From positions 1-64,000 of the forward strand of contig SVIP01000005.1 in NCBI GenBank assembly GCA_015069425.1: a DNA stretch of 64,000 bases, given 5' to 3'. The stretch comes from Clostridiales bacterium. GTDB lineage: Bacteria; Bacillota; Clostridia; Christensenellales; Borkfalkiaceae. Positions 33,799 to 42,145 of this stretch are shown here, in pieces. How positions within the stretch are numbered: position 1 is the first letter of the stretch; each line of letters opens with the position of its first letter. A program made the position numbers and the translations under genes. The notes beneath the pieces are model-generated. The model saw nothing but the letters and a program-made list of their open reading frames with translations. It searched no databases and was not told the DNA's origin.

Positions 33799-34392
33799 CT
33801 AGTCGTTAACGCCTTGCGCTACAACGCGCAATACGCATTCTACTGAACACTTATTGGCATCTGCCTTAAGTGTATATTCGCCTTCTTTAAGCCCTGTAAA
33901 CACTATAGTATTGTTGTCTAATTCTTGGATATCACAATTGTTAAAATCACTTACCGTCCAATCTACGTCAGCATTAATTTTAACACCGTCTCTATAAATC
34001 AAAACAACAACGTTTGTCTTTGCTCCAACAATTAACGTCTCTTCTGGATATACTATCTGTGCAGTATATACAGGATCAAGAACAGTAACAAAACAAGTTT
34101 TTTCTTGACCGCCTGCAGAAATTACAATATAGCAAGTTCCTTCGCCAACAGCAGATACTGTTCCATTCGAGTTGACGTTTGCAACACTAGCATCAGTAGA
34201 CAAAAAACTAACTGCCGTTTTATTGTCACTATATTGTGCTGTTATTACTGCTTGTTCGTTCTTTTCTAAGGTGATTACTGTATCGCTTACGGTAAGAAAA
34301 TACTTATATTCTTTATTGTTTGCACTTTCTTGACACGAACACATAAAGAGCGACATGCTTAACACTAATAAAAATATTAATAATTTTTTCAT
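33799..34392 (-). CDS. Small Ig-like (Big2) lipoprotein
   Basis: A 197-residue exported lipoprotein. The start MKKLLIFLLVLSMSLFMCSCQ has a short signal peptide and a lipobox ending at Cys18 or Cys20. About 30-105 form one Big2-type domain (VITLEKNEQAVITAQYSD, NVNSNGTVSAVGEGTCYIVIS), and a second Ig-like domain follows. It resembles the first part of the giant LRR-SGNH lipoprotein next to it (15 bases away) and may be a partner or a split-off of it. The ATG at 34392 has GAGGTGAG upstream; 13 earlier in-frame codons are rejected. Confidence 0.82.
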   Translation of the reverse strand: MKKLLIFLLVLSMSLFMCSCQESANNKEYKYFLTVSDTVITLEKNEQAVITAQYSDNKTAVSFLSTDASVANVNSNGTVSAVGEGTCYIVISAGGQEKTCFVTVLDPVYTAQIVYPEETLIVGAKTNVVVLIYRDGVKINADVDWTVSDFNNCDIQELDNNTIVFTGLKEGEYTLKADANKCSVECVLRVVAQGVND

Positions 34393-34402
34393 ATTACTCA
34401 CC

Positions 34403-36343
34403 TCACGATCTACCAGTAGGATTATATCCATCTTTTACAATATTTTCGTTTACGTAGTCGGTTAAAACTTTTAAATCATTCTTAGTAAATTCCGAACTGT
34501 AATATACGTATTCATTATATCTAACTAAGAATAATTCTCTGTTAAGTCTTTCTTTATAAACTTCTTTATCCGCATCTGTGTAATTGCTACTATCTATTGC
34601 ACGCATACCGTTTAAAATATAACCTTCAAATTCTAAAAGTGTATTCTTTGGCCAGTATTGTGCACTTGTAGAAGTTGTAAGAGGATACAAACAGTCAGTT
34701 CCTTTTTGATCGTAAATCCATTCAGTATGATCAGCCGTAGCGTGGTAATATTTATCAATCCATTCACCTGCTACTCCGTAATAATGAGTTACAAAATCTT
34801 CAACAACCTCTTCAAGTTCCAAAAGCGGATTCCAACCAAGACGACTTCTTACGAACATTTTAAGGTCATCTAATACACCTAAATCTGCACCATAGCCTTG
34901 TTCGTGTACCGACTCAAAACGAATTCCATTTTCATGATACCATCTAAATTGATCTGCCATATAAGACATATTATTAAAATAGGTATGCTTTCCTGGGAAA
35001 TTTGAGCCGTAAGAATACATATAAAATTTATTGGTAAACACACTCCAACCTAAAAGGTCACTTCTATTCTGCATATTAGTTTCACACGGTTCTTCATAAC
35101 TGTGTTGATAACAAGAAAGAATTGGTGTGTACATAAATCCAACGCTTATATCCCCTTGTCTTGGATAAACCGTATCATCTATTGGTACGTAATTACCCTT
35201 AGAATCAAGTCTTACTGGTGGAGTAATATAATTATAGTAAAGTAGCGGAACTAATTCTATTTTTCTAGTTTCTCCACGCTCTTTAAACCAATTATCAATA
35301 TTTTCTGCAACTCTATTACAGAATCTTATTAATACACCACCACCATTATAAATAGCCGTTTGTTCTAAACATTTTTGACAGTCACAAGATGTAGGATAGT
35401 CGTTTACACCTAAGTTTACTCTGTTAATACTTTCATTACTTGATAAAACATTAAATAAGTTTTCGCTAAATAAACGTATAGCGTCTTCGTTCGTGTAACA
35501 AATTTGGTTGTTTTTGTATATATATCTATCCTCTCCGTTCTCTTTATATTGATTTTCTAATTCTTTTACTTTTTCGTCGTTAGCATTTAAGAAGAACTGG
35601 TTTGTATGGCAGAAATATCCGTTCCAATAATTTCCATTAAATAGTTCTGCATTACTTTGGTGTGCTTGTACACCACAAACCATATACATTCTAGCAACGT
35701 CTTTAACGTATCTATCACCATATACTTCGTGTGCAGTCATCTTGGCAATAGTTGGAACGTATTGATAGTTAAAATCTAACAATTTAAGTTCATTAAAATA
35801 ATCGTAATACACGTAATCAACGGCATAAGCCATAAAGTTTATTTGATATTCTAAGAACTTATAAACTGAGTTTAACGTGCCGTAAGCGTCCGCACCACAC
35901 ATATAAACGGTGTTTCCCTTTCTAATAATAGTTGGTCCTGATTCGCCCATAACTTTAATATCAATTTCTATATCAGTTTGAGCTTTAATCAATGAAGTTT
36001 GTCCGATAGACAAGTATTTTGCATTGTTATCGGAACTCAGTCCCGCATCAGAAATAACCCCAATTTGACAACCAGTTGATTCTTTTAAGAAATACTGTAA
36101 TTCTTCGGCTGCGTATGATTCCATTTGAGTGGGATTATCTGGAATAACTATTACGTAATCGGTCGCTTTGTTTTTAATTAAAACGATATCAGTTTCAGCA
36201 AAAGATTCTGGCTCAATATAAAGAGCCGGTCTACTGCTTTGATAACCTTGATCAGTATCGTCTTCTTTTTTATTGTCACAGGATACCATTAAAAATGACA
36301 TTCCCAAAACCAACGTTAATAATAAAACAATAATTTTTTTCAT
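34403..36343 (-). CDS. DUF4838-type lipoprotein
   Basis: A 646-residue exported lipoprotein: MKKIIVLLLTLVLGMSFLMVSC, with Cys22 as the lipid site. The N-terminal domain (about 60-170) has the ATDYVIVIPDNPTQMESYAAEELQYFLKESTG pattern seen in the N-terminal domain of alpha-glucuronidase-like proteins. The middle and C-terminal parts match what is usually labelled DUF4838 (NLGVNDYPTSCDCQKCLEQ, WFKERGETRKIELVPLLYYNY, FESVHEQGYGADLGVLDDLKMFVRSRL). Such proteins recur in glycan-utilisation loci and may be carbohydrate-active, but no activity is established that I can cite. It lies between a secreted Ig-like protein and a Big2 lipoprotein. Confidence 0.8.
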   Translation of the reverse strand: MKKIIVLLLTLVLGMSFLMVSCDNKKEDDTDQGYQSSRPALYIEPESFAETDIVLIKNKATDYVIVIPDNPTQMESYAAEELQYFLKESTGCQIGVISDAGLSSDNNAKYLSIGQTSLIKAQTDIEIDIKVMGESGPTIIRKGNTVYMCGADAYGTLNSVYKFLEYQINFMAYAVDYVYYDYFNELKLLDFNYQYVPTIAKMTAHEVYGDRYVKDVARMYMVCGVQAHQSNAELFNGNYWNGYFCHTNQFFLNANDEKVKELENQYKENGEDRYIYKNNQICYTNEDAIRLFSENLFNVLSSNESINRVNLGVNDYPTSCDCQKCLEQTAIYNGGGVLIRFCNRVAENIDNWFKERGETRKIELVPLLYYNYITPPVRLDSKGNYVPIDDTVYPRQGDISVGFMYTPILSCYQHSYEEPCETNMQNRSDLLGWSVFTNKFYMYSYGSNFPGKHTYFNNMSYMADQFRWYHENGIRFESVHEQGYGADLGVLDDLKMFVRSRLGWNPLLELEEVVEDFVTHYYGVAGEWIDKYYHATADHTEWIYDQKGTDCLYPLTTSTSAQYWPKNTLLEFEGYILNGMRAIDSSNYTDADKEVYKERLNRELFLVRYNEYVYYSSEFTKNDLKVLTDYVNENIVKDGYNPTGRS

Positions 36344-36348
36344 ATTTA

Positions 36349-38421
36349 TCACCTACACGTTACGCTGAATTCTACCCAAACGGTATTCATTGCTTTGTCG
36401 CTGACAACGTATCTGATTGTATAATTTCCTGCCTTATTAAAGGTATAGGTATAATCTTTAAGATTTATCATCGTTGCCATAAAGTTATCGCCTATAACGT
36501 AAACGAAAACACTCAACTCTTCTTCTAAATTATCTGATACTACAGGCTTAGGTAAAGTAATTTTTTCGCCAACAGTTAATTCTGCATCAATGTTATCAAC
36601 AGTTATAGTCGGTGCAATTCTATCCACCACGTTAATCGTTCCGTAAATGGTATCACTGTTATAATTCGAGTCGCTTACAACGTAACTAAACACGTAAGTA
36701 CCATACTCCGTAACTGTAAATTTATAATCATCAGTTATCGAACCGCTATGGACAGAAGTTCTGCTTGGAGAGGTAATATTCAATGCAACGTCAATATTTT
36801 CATCATAAAAATCATAGCAATTCATAAAAGGAAGAGTAATTTCCTCATTAATTTCTGCATATAGAATTGCATTAAAACGACTGTCTTCAATACGAACCGG
36901 TGCGGCAATATCTAAATCACTATCAGTGACGTTCATGCCTGCAATACTTGTGAGTGATACTTGGTTTTCACCACTAACCCCCTCAATACTCATGGTGATA
37001 TAAACATTTCCACTAGTAAAACCTAAGAATTTTTTACCGTTAAGATAGGTTTTTACATTTCCGAAAACAATGTTTTCAAAGTTGGTTAAAGTATTATCCG
37101 CAATATTTAATCTTGCTTTTATGCTTGAAAGTTCAGACGCTCCGTCACCGAATAAATATTTTAACGAGTAAACGTTTTCCCCGTTAATATATACGTCAGT
37201 TTGCTTTGTTTCATTGTTTTTAGCAAAGTATAACTCAACCGTTTCTTCAGCATTTCTTGTGTCTACAAGATTAAATCGAACACCTTCAAAATCGCCTTTA
37301 CCAACGATAACGGAAAAATCAAATTCTATAAAGTTTACGTTTACTTTACTAGCAAATGAAATTTCGCCTCTTTCTTTGCCTTCTTTAACAGACATCATCA
37401 TTATGCCGTTAACAAAGAAGTGGTCTAAATCATTAGTTGTAATATAGTTATCTAAATAATGATAAGTGCCGTCGTATTTTTCAAAATCGTTATGGTCTAC
37501 AACTTCAACTGAATATACTTTTTCAGTCTTATAATTACTGTCAAAAATACTTTCAGCAACGTATTTTACTGTGTGCATACCAACAGTTTCTGCGGTATAA
37601 CTCATAGTATTGGTAATTTCAACGTCATCATAGTAAACTTTTACAGGAACTAAATATCCTTGACCGTCGCTATAAAGTTTTGCGTTTACAACTGGAAGTT
37701 TTACAATGTCCCCTACTCTGTTTTTAAGAGCAAGCGGAACTTCGCTCATAATAGGTACTAATGATTCAGTCGCAGTTATATCAAAAGTTTGGATTTTTTC
37801 ATTACCAACAAAGTCGGTAACCGTATAAGAAAGGGTATAAACGCCACTATCTTTTACTACAAAATATTTTTCGCCACCAAAATCTTGAATAGCATAGTTT
37901 TCTCCATCAAATAAAACTTGACAATCAACTGTTAAGTCACCTAAACCGCCACCGAAATCACCTTCATATAAAATAACGTTCGTTCCAGTTACGACTTCGC
38001 TATCAATCTTGTCACTTACATTATAGAATAACTCGTCACAAGTATCAACGACGTTAACGTTAATGGTTTTTATATAACTTAACTCTTTATATTCAATAGA
38101 ATAACAAATTTTATAAACACCAGTGTTTTCTGTGGCAAATCTATCGTTTTCAACTACCACAATATTTCCATCTGGCGCATAAACGAAAATTTCCATATTA
38201 GAAACTGTATCACCGTTATTATCAATAGCCACACAGTTTGGAACAGGATAAGATTTGCCTTTAAAACCGTCAGGCAGTTCCATTTCTGTATAAGAATTAT
38301 CACCCCAAACAATATCTATCCACTCAACAGGACGAGCAGATTCAGCGAGCGCTATCGGGAAAACTGCCGTAATTGCTAAAAGCAATATAAAGCATAAAAC
38401 GTATTTAATAGTTTTTTTCAT
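36349..38421 (-). CDS. Secreted multi-domain Ig-like protein
   Basis: A 690-residue exported protein with a signal peptide at 1-27 (ending near AVFPIALAES) and no lipobox. It has several cadherin/Ig-like beta-sandwich repeats, recognisable from the recurring ending 'G.YTLSYTVTDF.GN', 'GTYVFSYVVSDSNYN' and 'GNYTIRYVVSDKAMN'. A central part of about 330-490 looks like a concanavalin-like lectin fold (EFDFSVIVGKGDFEGVRFNLVD). No cell-wall anchor motif is seen. It follows the MalG-type permease gene by 13 bases and is probably a glycan-binding surface protein working with the importer. Confidence 0.75.
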   Translation of the reverse strand: MKKTIKYVLCFILLLAITAVFPIALAESARPVEWIDIVWGDNSYTEMELPDGFKGKSYPVPNCVAIDNNGDTVSNMEIFVYAPDGNIVVVENDRFATENTGVYKICYSIEYKELSYIKTINVNVVDTCDELFYNVSDKIDSEVVTGTNVILYEGDFGGGLGDLTVDCQVLFDGENYAIQDFGGEKYFVVKDSGVYTLSYTVTDFVGNEKIQTFDITATESLVPIMSEVPLALKNRVGDIVKLPVVNAKLYSDGQGYLVPVKVYYDDVEITNTMSYTAETVGMHTVKYVAESIFDSNYKTEKVYSVEVVDHNDFEKYDGTYHYLDNYITTNDLDHFFVNGIMMMSVKEGKERGEISFASKVNVNFIEFDFSVIVGKGDFEGVRFNLVDTRNAEETVELYFAKNNETKQTDVYINGENVYSLKYLFGDGASELSSIKARLNIADNTLTNFENIVFGNVKTYLNGKKFLGFTSGNVYITMSIEGVSGENQVSLTSIAGMNVTDSDLDIAAPVRIEDSRFNAILYAEINEEITLPFMNCYDFYDENIDVALNITSPSRTSVHSGSITDDYKFTVTEYGTYVFSYVVSDSNYNSDTIYGTINVVDRIAPTITVDNIDAELTVGEKITLPKPVVSDNLEEELSVFVYVIGDNFMATMINLKDYTYTFNKAGNYTIRYVVSDKAMNTVWVEFSVTCR

Positions 38422-38434
38422 AAATCCTCCAAAA

Positions 38435-39331
38435 TTAACCTTTTATTCCACCCATTGCAACGTTGCCCATAATCTTGTTTCTAAATGCAATAAACAATAT
38501 AATAACAGGAACAGCAGAAACAAACGCTGCGCACAATTTAATCGGCGTGGACATTGTAGTGTTAACGTTGTTCTGGAACTTATACAAACCATAAGAAACA
38601 GTAGGTTTCAACGGCAAGAAAATCATCGGTAATTGATAATCGTTCCAAAACTGAATAAAGTACAAAATAAATACAGCGGCAATAGTACTGCCAACCATAG
38701 GCAACATAATCTGTAAAAATATTTTAAGATGACCAGCGCCATCAATCTGCGCTGCCTCAGAATAAGTCCAAGACACGTTCTTAAACGCTGCGTAGAAAAC
38801 AAGGAAATAAATTCCAGGATATTTACAGTTCATTATACAAATACCAATAAGACTATTATCAAAATTAAAGAAGTGAGCGAATTCCACTTGAGATGGAAGC
38901 GCACCAACGATAGGTATAAGCATAACGACAACCGCTACCATATAGATAAACTTTGAACCCCTAAAGTTATACTTAGAAACTGCATAAGCAGTCATAACTT
39001 GAGTTGCGATAGAGAACAAAGACATAGAAACCGCATAAAGAAAAGCGTTTAAGAACATCTCTTCAATATAGACGGGAAAAATACCAGTTTTTGTTCTAAT
39101 TTCAACGTAAAACTCGTTAATAACGCGAACGTAGTTGTCAAAAGCCCAACCAAATTCTTTGCTCGGCAAACCTAAAATATTGCCGAGGTTAAAATCTTTC
39201 CAATCTTTAACAGAATTGAGTGCGCCAAAAAATAACAAGTATAACATTGAAGCAATATAAACAAGAATAAGCGAATAGACGATTATTTTAAAAGCATCAA
39301 AGGTTTGTTTGATTTTATTTTTATTTCTCAT
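38435..39331 (-). CDS. ABC sugar transporter permease, MalG type
   Basis: Inner-membrane permease of a carbohydrate uptake (CUT1) ABC importer, 298 residues, six predicted helices. The ATPase-contact loop is well conserved: YSEAAQIDGAGHLKIFLQIMLPM near 200-222, the EAA motif. The ATG at 39331 follows GAGG; the first possible codon (TTG at 39337) overlaps the upstream gene's stop. It forms the permease pair with the gene before it. No ATPase gene is found in the locus. Confidence 0.92.
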   Translation of the reverse strand: MRNKNKIKQTFDAFKIIVYSLILVYIASMLYLLFFGALNSVKDWKDFNLGNILGLPSKEFGWAFDNYVRVINEFYVEIRTKTGIFPVYIEEMFLNAFLYAVSMSLFSIATQVMTAYAVSKYNFRGSKFIYMVAVVVMLIPIVGALPSQVEFAHFFNFDNSLIGICIMNCKYPGIYFLVFYAAFKNVSWTYSEAAQIDGAGHLKIFLQIMLPMVGSTIAAVFILYFIQFWNDYQLPMIFLPLKPTVSYGLYKFQNNVNTTMSTPIKLCAAFVSAVPVIILFIAFRNKIMGNVAMGGIKG

Positions 39332-39333
39332 AA

Positions 39334-40329
39334 TCAATCCTCACTAGGTCCATATTTTTCAAGCAACGATTTGGTCATAACCGTAATCGGAGCAACAATA
39401 AGTGTAAAGAGAATACCGCCTGCCGCAGCATAGGTATATTGCGAATAAGTCGCCTCGTCCCCCGCTACTTTAGTGAAGAATACGTAACCTAAAGTATCAT
39501 AAGAAGTATACTGGTTAGCATTACCACCAAAGAAAGCAAAGAAATAACCTTGGTTTATAAAGAAGTTACCAATACCAACGACTATGTATGTAATAACCGT
39601 TGGGAAAATCATTGGAATTATGATTGAAACAAGTTCTCTAAAAGAGGACAACGGCTCAAGTTCACCATACTCTAAAACGTCTTGAGAAATGCTACACATT
39701 GCAGATAAGTAAATAACTAATCCACCAGCAAAACTCATCCACGCACCAAACAAAAGCACCGTCCAAAACGCAGTCTTTTCACCGAATAAAAGGTTCATAC
39801 TCGGGTCATTAAAAATAATAGGAAATGCATTGTGGATTAAAACCCTGGCGTTGATAACGAAAACCATTGAAGATAATAAGTTTGGCATAAACAAAATAAT
39901 CTTCAAAAAGCCGGCAAAAGGCACCTTCTTAAATACAACGTACGCTGTAATAATGTTAATAGGTAGCATTATAAATAAACTTAAACCCGCTTGAATGGCA
40001 GAGTTTTTAACAGCGATCATTAATTTTTTAGTAACGAATATATCTCTAATAACGTCGACAAAGTTTGTAAACGCCGCAAAAGAAAAAGTACCGTCAATTT
40101 TGTTATAAGTCTTAAAAGCCAACAAAATAGAGTTAAGGTTTAAGGCAACGTAGAAAATTAAAAACTGTATCATAGGAAAGAGAAGGAAAAGAAATAAAAA
40201 TATTCCCTCCTTTCTCTTTGCACTCATAGTAGTTTCTTTCTTTTCTTTGTTACTAGGCTTAAACACGGCAATTTTTAGAGAATATAGCCACCATTTAAAT
40301 TTGTTTAAAATATTTTCTCTTTTTTCCAT
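39334..40329 (-). CDS. ABC sugar transporter permease, MalF type
   Basis: Partner permease of the same CUT1 importer, 331 residues, with six helices after a cytoplasmic N-terminal extension of about 40 residues (NKFKWWLYSLKIAVF and a Lys-rich stretch). The ATPase-contact loop is degenerate: EYGELEPLSSFRELVSIIIPM near 230-250 lacks the usual EAA..DGA residues but keeps the helical register and Pro. It is coupled to the downstream MalG-type gene and follows the solute-binding protein gene by 36 bases. Confidence 0.9.
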   Translation of the reverse strand: MEKRENILNKFKWWLYSLKIAVFKPSNKEKKETTMSAKRKEGIFLFLFLLFPMIQFLIFYVALNLNSILLAFKTYNKIDGTFSFAAFTNFVDVIRDIFVTKKLMIAVKNSAIQAGLSLFIMLPINIITAYVVFKKVPFAGFLKIILFMPNLLSSMVFVINARVLIHNAFPIIFNDPSMNLLFGEKTAFWTVLLFGAWMSFAGGLVIYLSAMCSISQDVLEYGELEPLSSFRELVSIIIPMIFPTVITYIVVGIGNFFINQGYFFAFFGGNANQYTSYDTLGYVFFTKVAGDEATYSQYTYAAAGGILFTLIVAPITVMTKSLLEKYGPSED

Positions 40330-40365
40330 ATTGTACCTAAATTAATTAAAATTAAAGATTAGACT

Positions 40366-42069
40366 TTATTCCCAATCATGTGAGAATTGTGTAAGCATAC
40401 TGTTATAACATTGTTGAACAGTAACGTTTACTGCATTTTTGTTTTGTTCCATAAATAATTGGATAGGATCGTAGTAAACGCCTTTATATCCACCAGGTGC
40501 TCTGAACTCCCAACGACCTTCAGCGTAAAGTTCTTGGTTGTCTCTAATATAGTTGCTAAGTGGCAAGTTATCAACGATAGTTGCGCCTTCTTCTAAATAT
40601 TTATAGATACTTCTAGCAACACCTGGCCATTCAGCAATTTCTTCGTCGGTAACTGTAAAGTTAAACGGTCTCCAGCAACCACCAGTATTCTTGGTGAAGT
40701 TTGCAAGTTGTTCTCTTGAATGAATAAACTTAATAAATAATTTAGCAAGTTTTACTTGAGTTTCATAGTTTTCAACATCTGCTCTTGCGGCAATACAAAT
40801 AGACGTTTTATGAGCAGCAGTACCTTTTAATACTCTGTCGTATGCACCGTTTTCGTTAACGCTCTTAGTTTGATCTGGAACACCGTCAACACCAACGAAG
40901 TTAGGAATTGGTAACCATCTAAAGTCTCTCTTGCCGTAACCAAAGTCAGGATTGGTTTTTGCCATATCGTCAAAGGTCATCTTTGCTTCAATTTCCCAGA
41001 AAGAACCTTCAAATAACATAGCGACTTTCTTGTCAGTTAAAATACTGTAAGCGAATTCAAATTGAGCCTCAGTATAAGTGTTCTTATCTGCTTTGTCAGA
41101 GTGATATGCTGCCTTTGAAGTAACGTCATAAGATGCTTTTAGTCCAGCAAGTCTGCCCTTTTGATTTTTGAGATTAGTGAAGTTAGAAGAATTAATTTCC
41201 CCTAATTTACTGTCAGTTCCATTATAACTATAGTTTAATGCAAAGTTGTTTGCGCCTTCATAGTTAGCCCAAACGTCACTGTAGAAACCACGTCTTTGAT
41301 AGTCGGTTTGACCAGACCATGTGAACGGAGTAATTTTCTTACCAACCATATAGTCCATAAGTTTTACAAAATCGTTCCAAGTATTTGGCATACCATCGTC
41401 AGAAGTACCTTTAACTCCGTCAGGTCCTGTTGAACAGTTACCTTGATTAATATTAGCTTGGTTTGCACCGATTTGACCATTTGCTAAAAAGTAAAGTCTT
41501 TGGTTATTGAAAAGGTCTGCATCATAGGTTGTACCATAGAAATAAGTACGCCACGGAATTGAATAATAATGTCCGTCAAAATTAATAAACTCATCATACT
41601 TACTATGCATACTGCTTAAAATATTCTTGGTTGCAGGGTTACCAGTAACTTCTGCCAAATCTCCGTTATCGTCATAGATTTTCTCTGTCATAACGTCAGT
41701 AATATCAAGAATTAAATTGTCACCTAAAAAGTCGTTAGGTGAACCTGGTACAAACCAAAGCACGTTTGATAAATATGGCATATTGGTTTTAAGAGTTTCA
41801 GCCTTAAATTCGTCTTTTTTAGCCTCTTTTAATACTTGAACGCCCATTTTACCGTCTTCAAACGGCGTGTTTTTATAGTGTTCAACAAAGTCTTCGATAT
41901 ATTTATCAACAAAGAACGAGCCAACACCGTCTTCAAATACACCGATGTTTAATAATGACTTGGTTTCGTCAATTTCTTGTCCACCGCCACCTCTTGTGCC
42001 ACAAGCGGCAAGAGAAGTTACCGAGAGCAATACAGAAAGTATTAAGCAAATAATTTTAGTCTTTTTCAT
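40366..42069 (-). CDS. ABC transporter extracellular solute-binding lipoprotein
   Basis: A 567-residue lipoprotein starting MKKTKIICLILSVLLSVTSLAACG, with the lipobox LAAC. The rest has the two-lobe fold of sugar-binding proteins: SLLNIGVFEDGVGS near the start, WNDFVKLMDYMVGKKITPFTW, and KVAMLFEGSFWEIEAKM. At 567 residues it is larger than maltose-type binding proteins (about 400), which suggests a long oligosaccharide ligand. The ATG at 42069 follows GGAGG. It heads the importer genes. Confidence 0.9.
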   Translation of the reverse strand: MKKTKIICLILSVLLSVTSLAACGTRGGGGQEIDETKSLLNIGVFEDGVGSFFVDKYIEDFVEHYKNTPFEDGKMGVQVLKEAKKDEFKAETLKTNMPYLSNVLWFVPGSPNDFLGDNLILDITDVMTEKIYDDNGDLAEVTGNPATKNILSSMHSKYDEFINFDGHYYSIPWRTYFYGTTYDADLFNNQRLYFLANGQIGANQANINQGNCSTGPDGVKGTSDDGMPNTWNDFVKLMDYMVGKKITPFTWSGQTDYQRRGFYSDVWANYEGANNFALNYSYNGTDSKLGEINSSNFTNLKNQKGRLAGLKASYDVTSKAAYHSDKADKNTYTEAQFEFAYSILTDKKVAMLFEGSFWEIEAKMTFDDMAKTNPDFGYGKRDFRWLPIPNFVGVDGVPDQTKSVNENGAYDRVLKGTAAHKTSICIAARADVENYETQVKLAKLFIKFIHSREQLANFTKNTGGCWRPFNFTVTDEEIAEWPGVARSIYKYLEEGATIVDNLPLSNYIRDNQELYAEGRWEFRAPGGYKGVYYDPIQLFMEQNKNAVNVTVQQCYNSMLTQFSHDWE

Positions 42070-42103
42070 ATTATCCTCCAAAAGTTTTATATTTCTAGTT
42101 TAG

Positions 42104-42133
42104 TAGTGCCGTTACTAATTAGCAACGGCACTA
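42104..42133. other. Hairpin between the LRR protein and the binding-protein gene
   Basis: TAGTGCCGTT, a 10-base loop, AACGGCACTA, located between the secreted LRR gene and the binding-protein gene. There is no T-tract on the minus strand, so it is not a clear terminator and may set different mRNA levels for the two genes. Confidence 0.6.
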
Positions 42134-42145
42134 AAAGACTTTATT

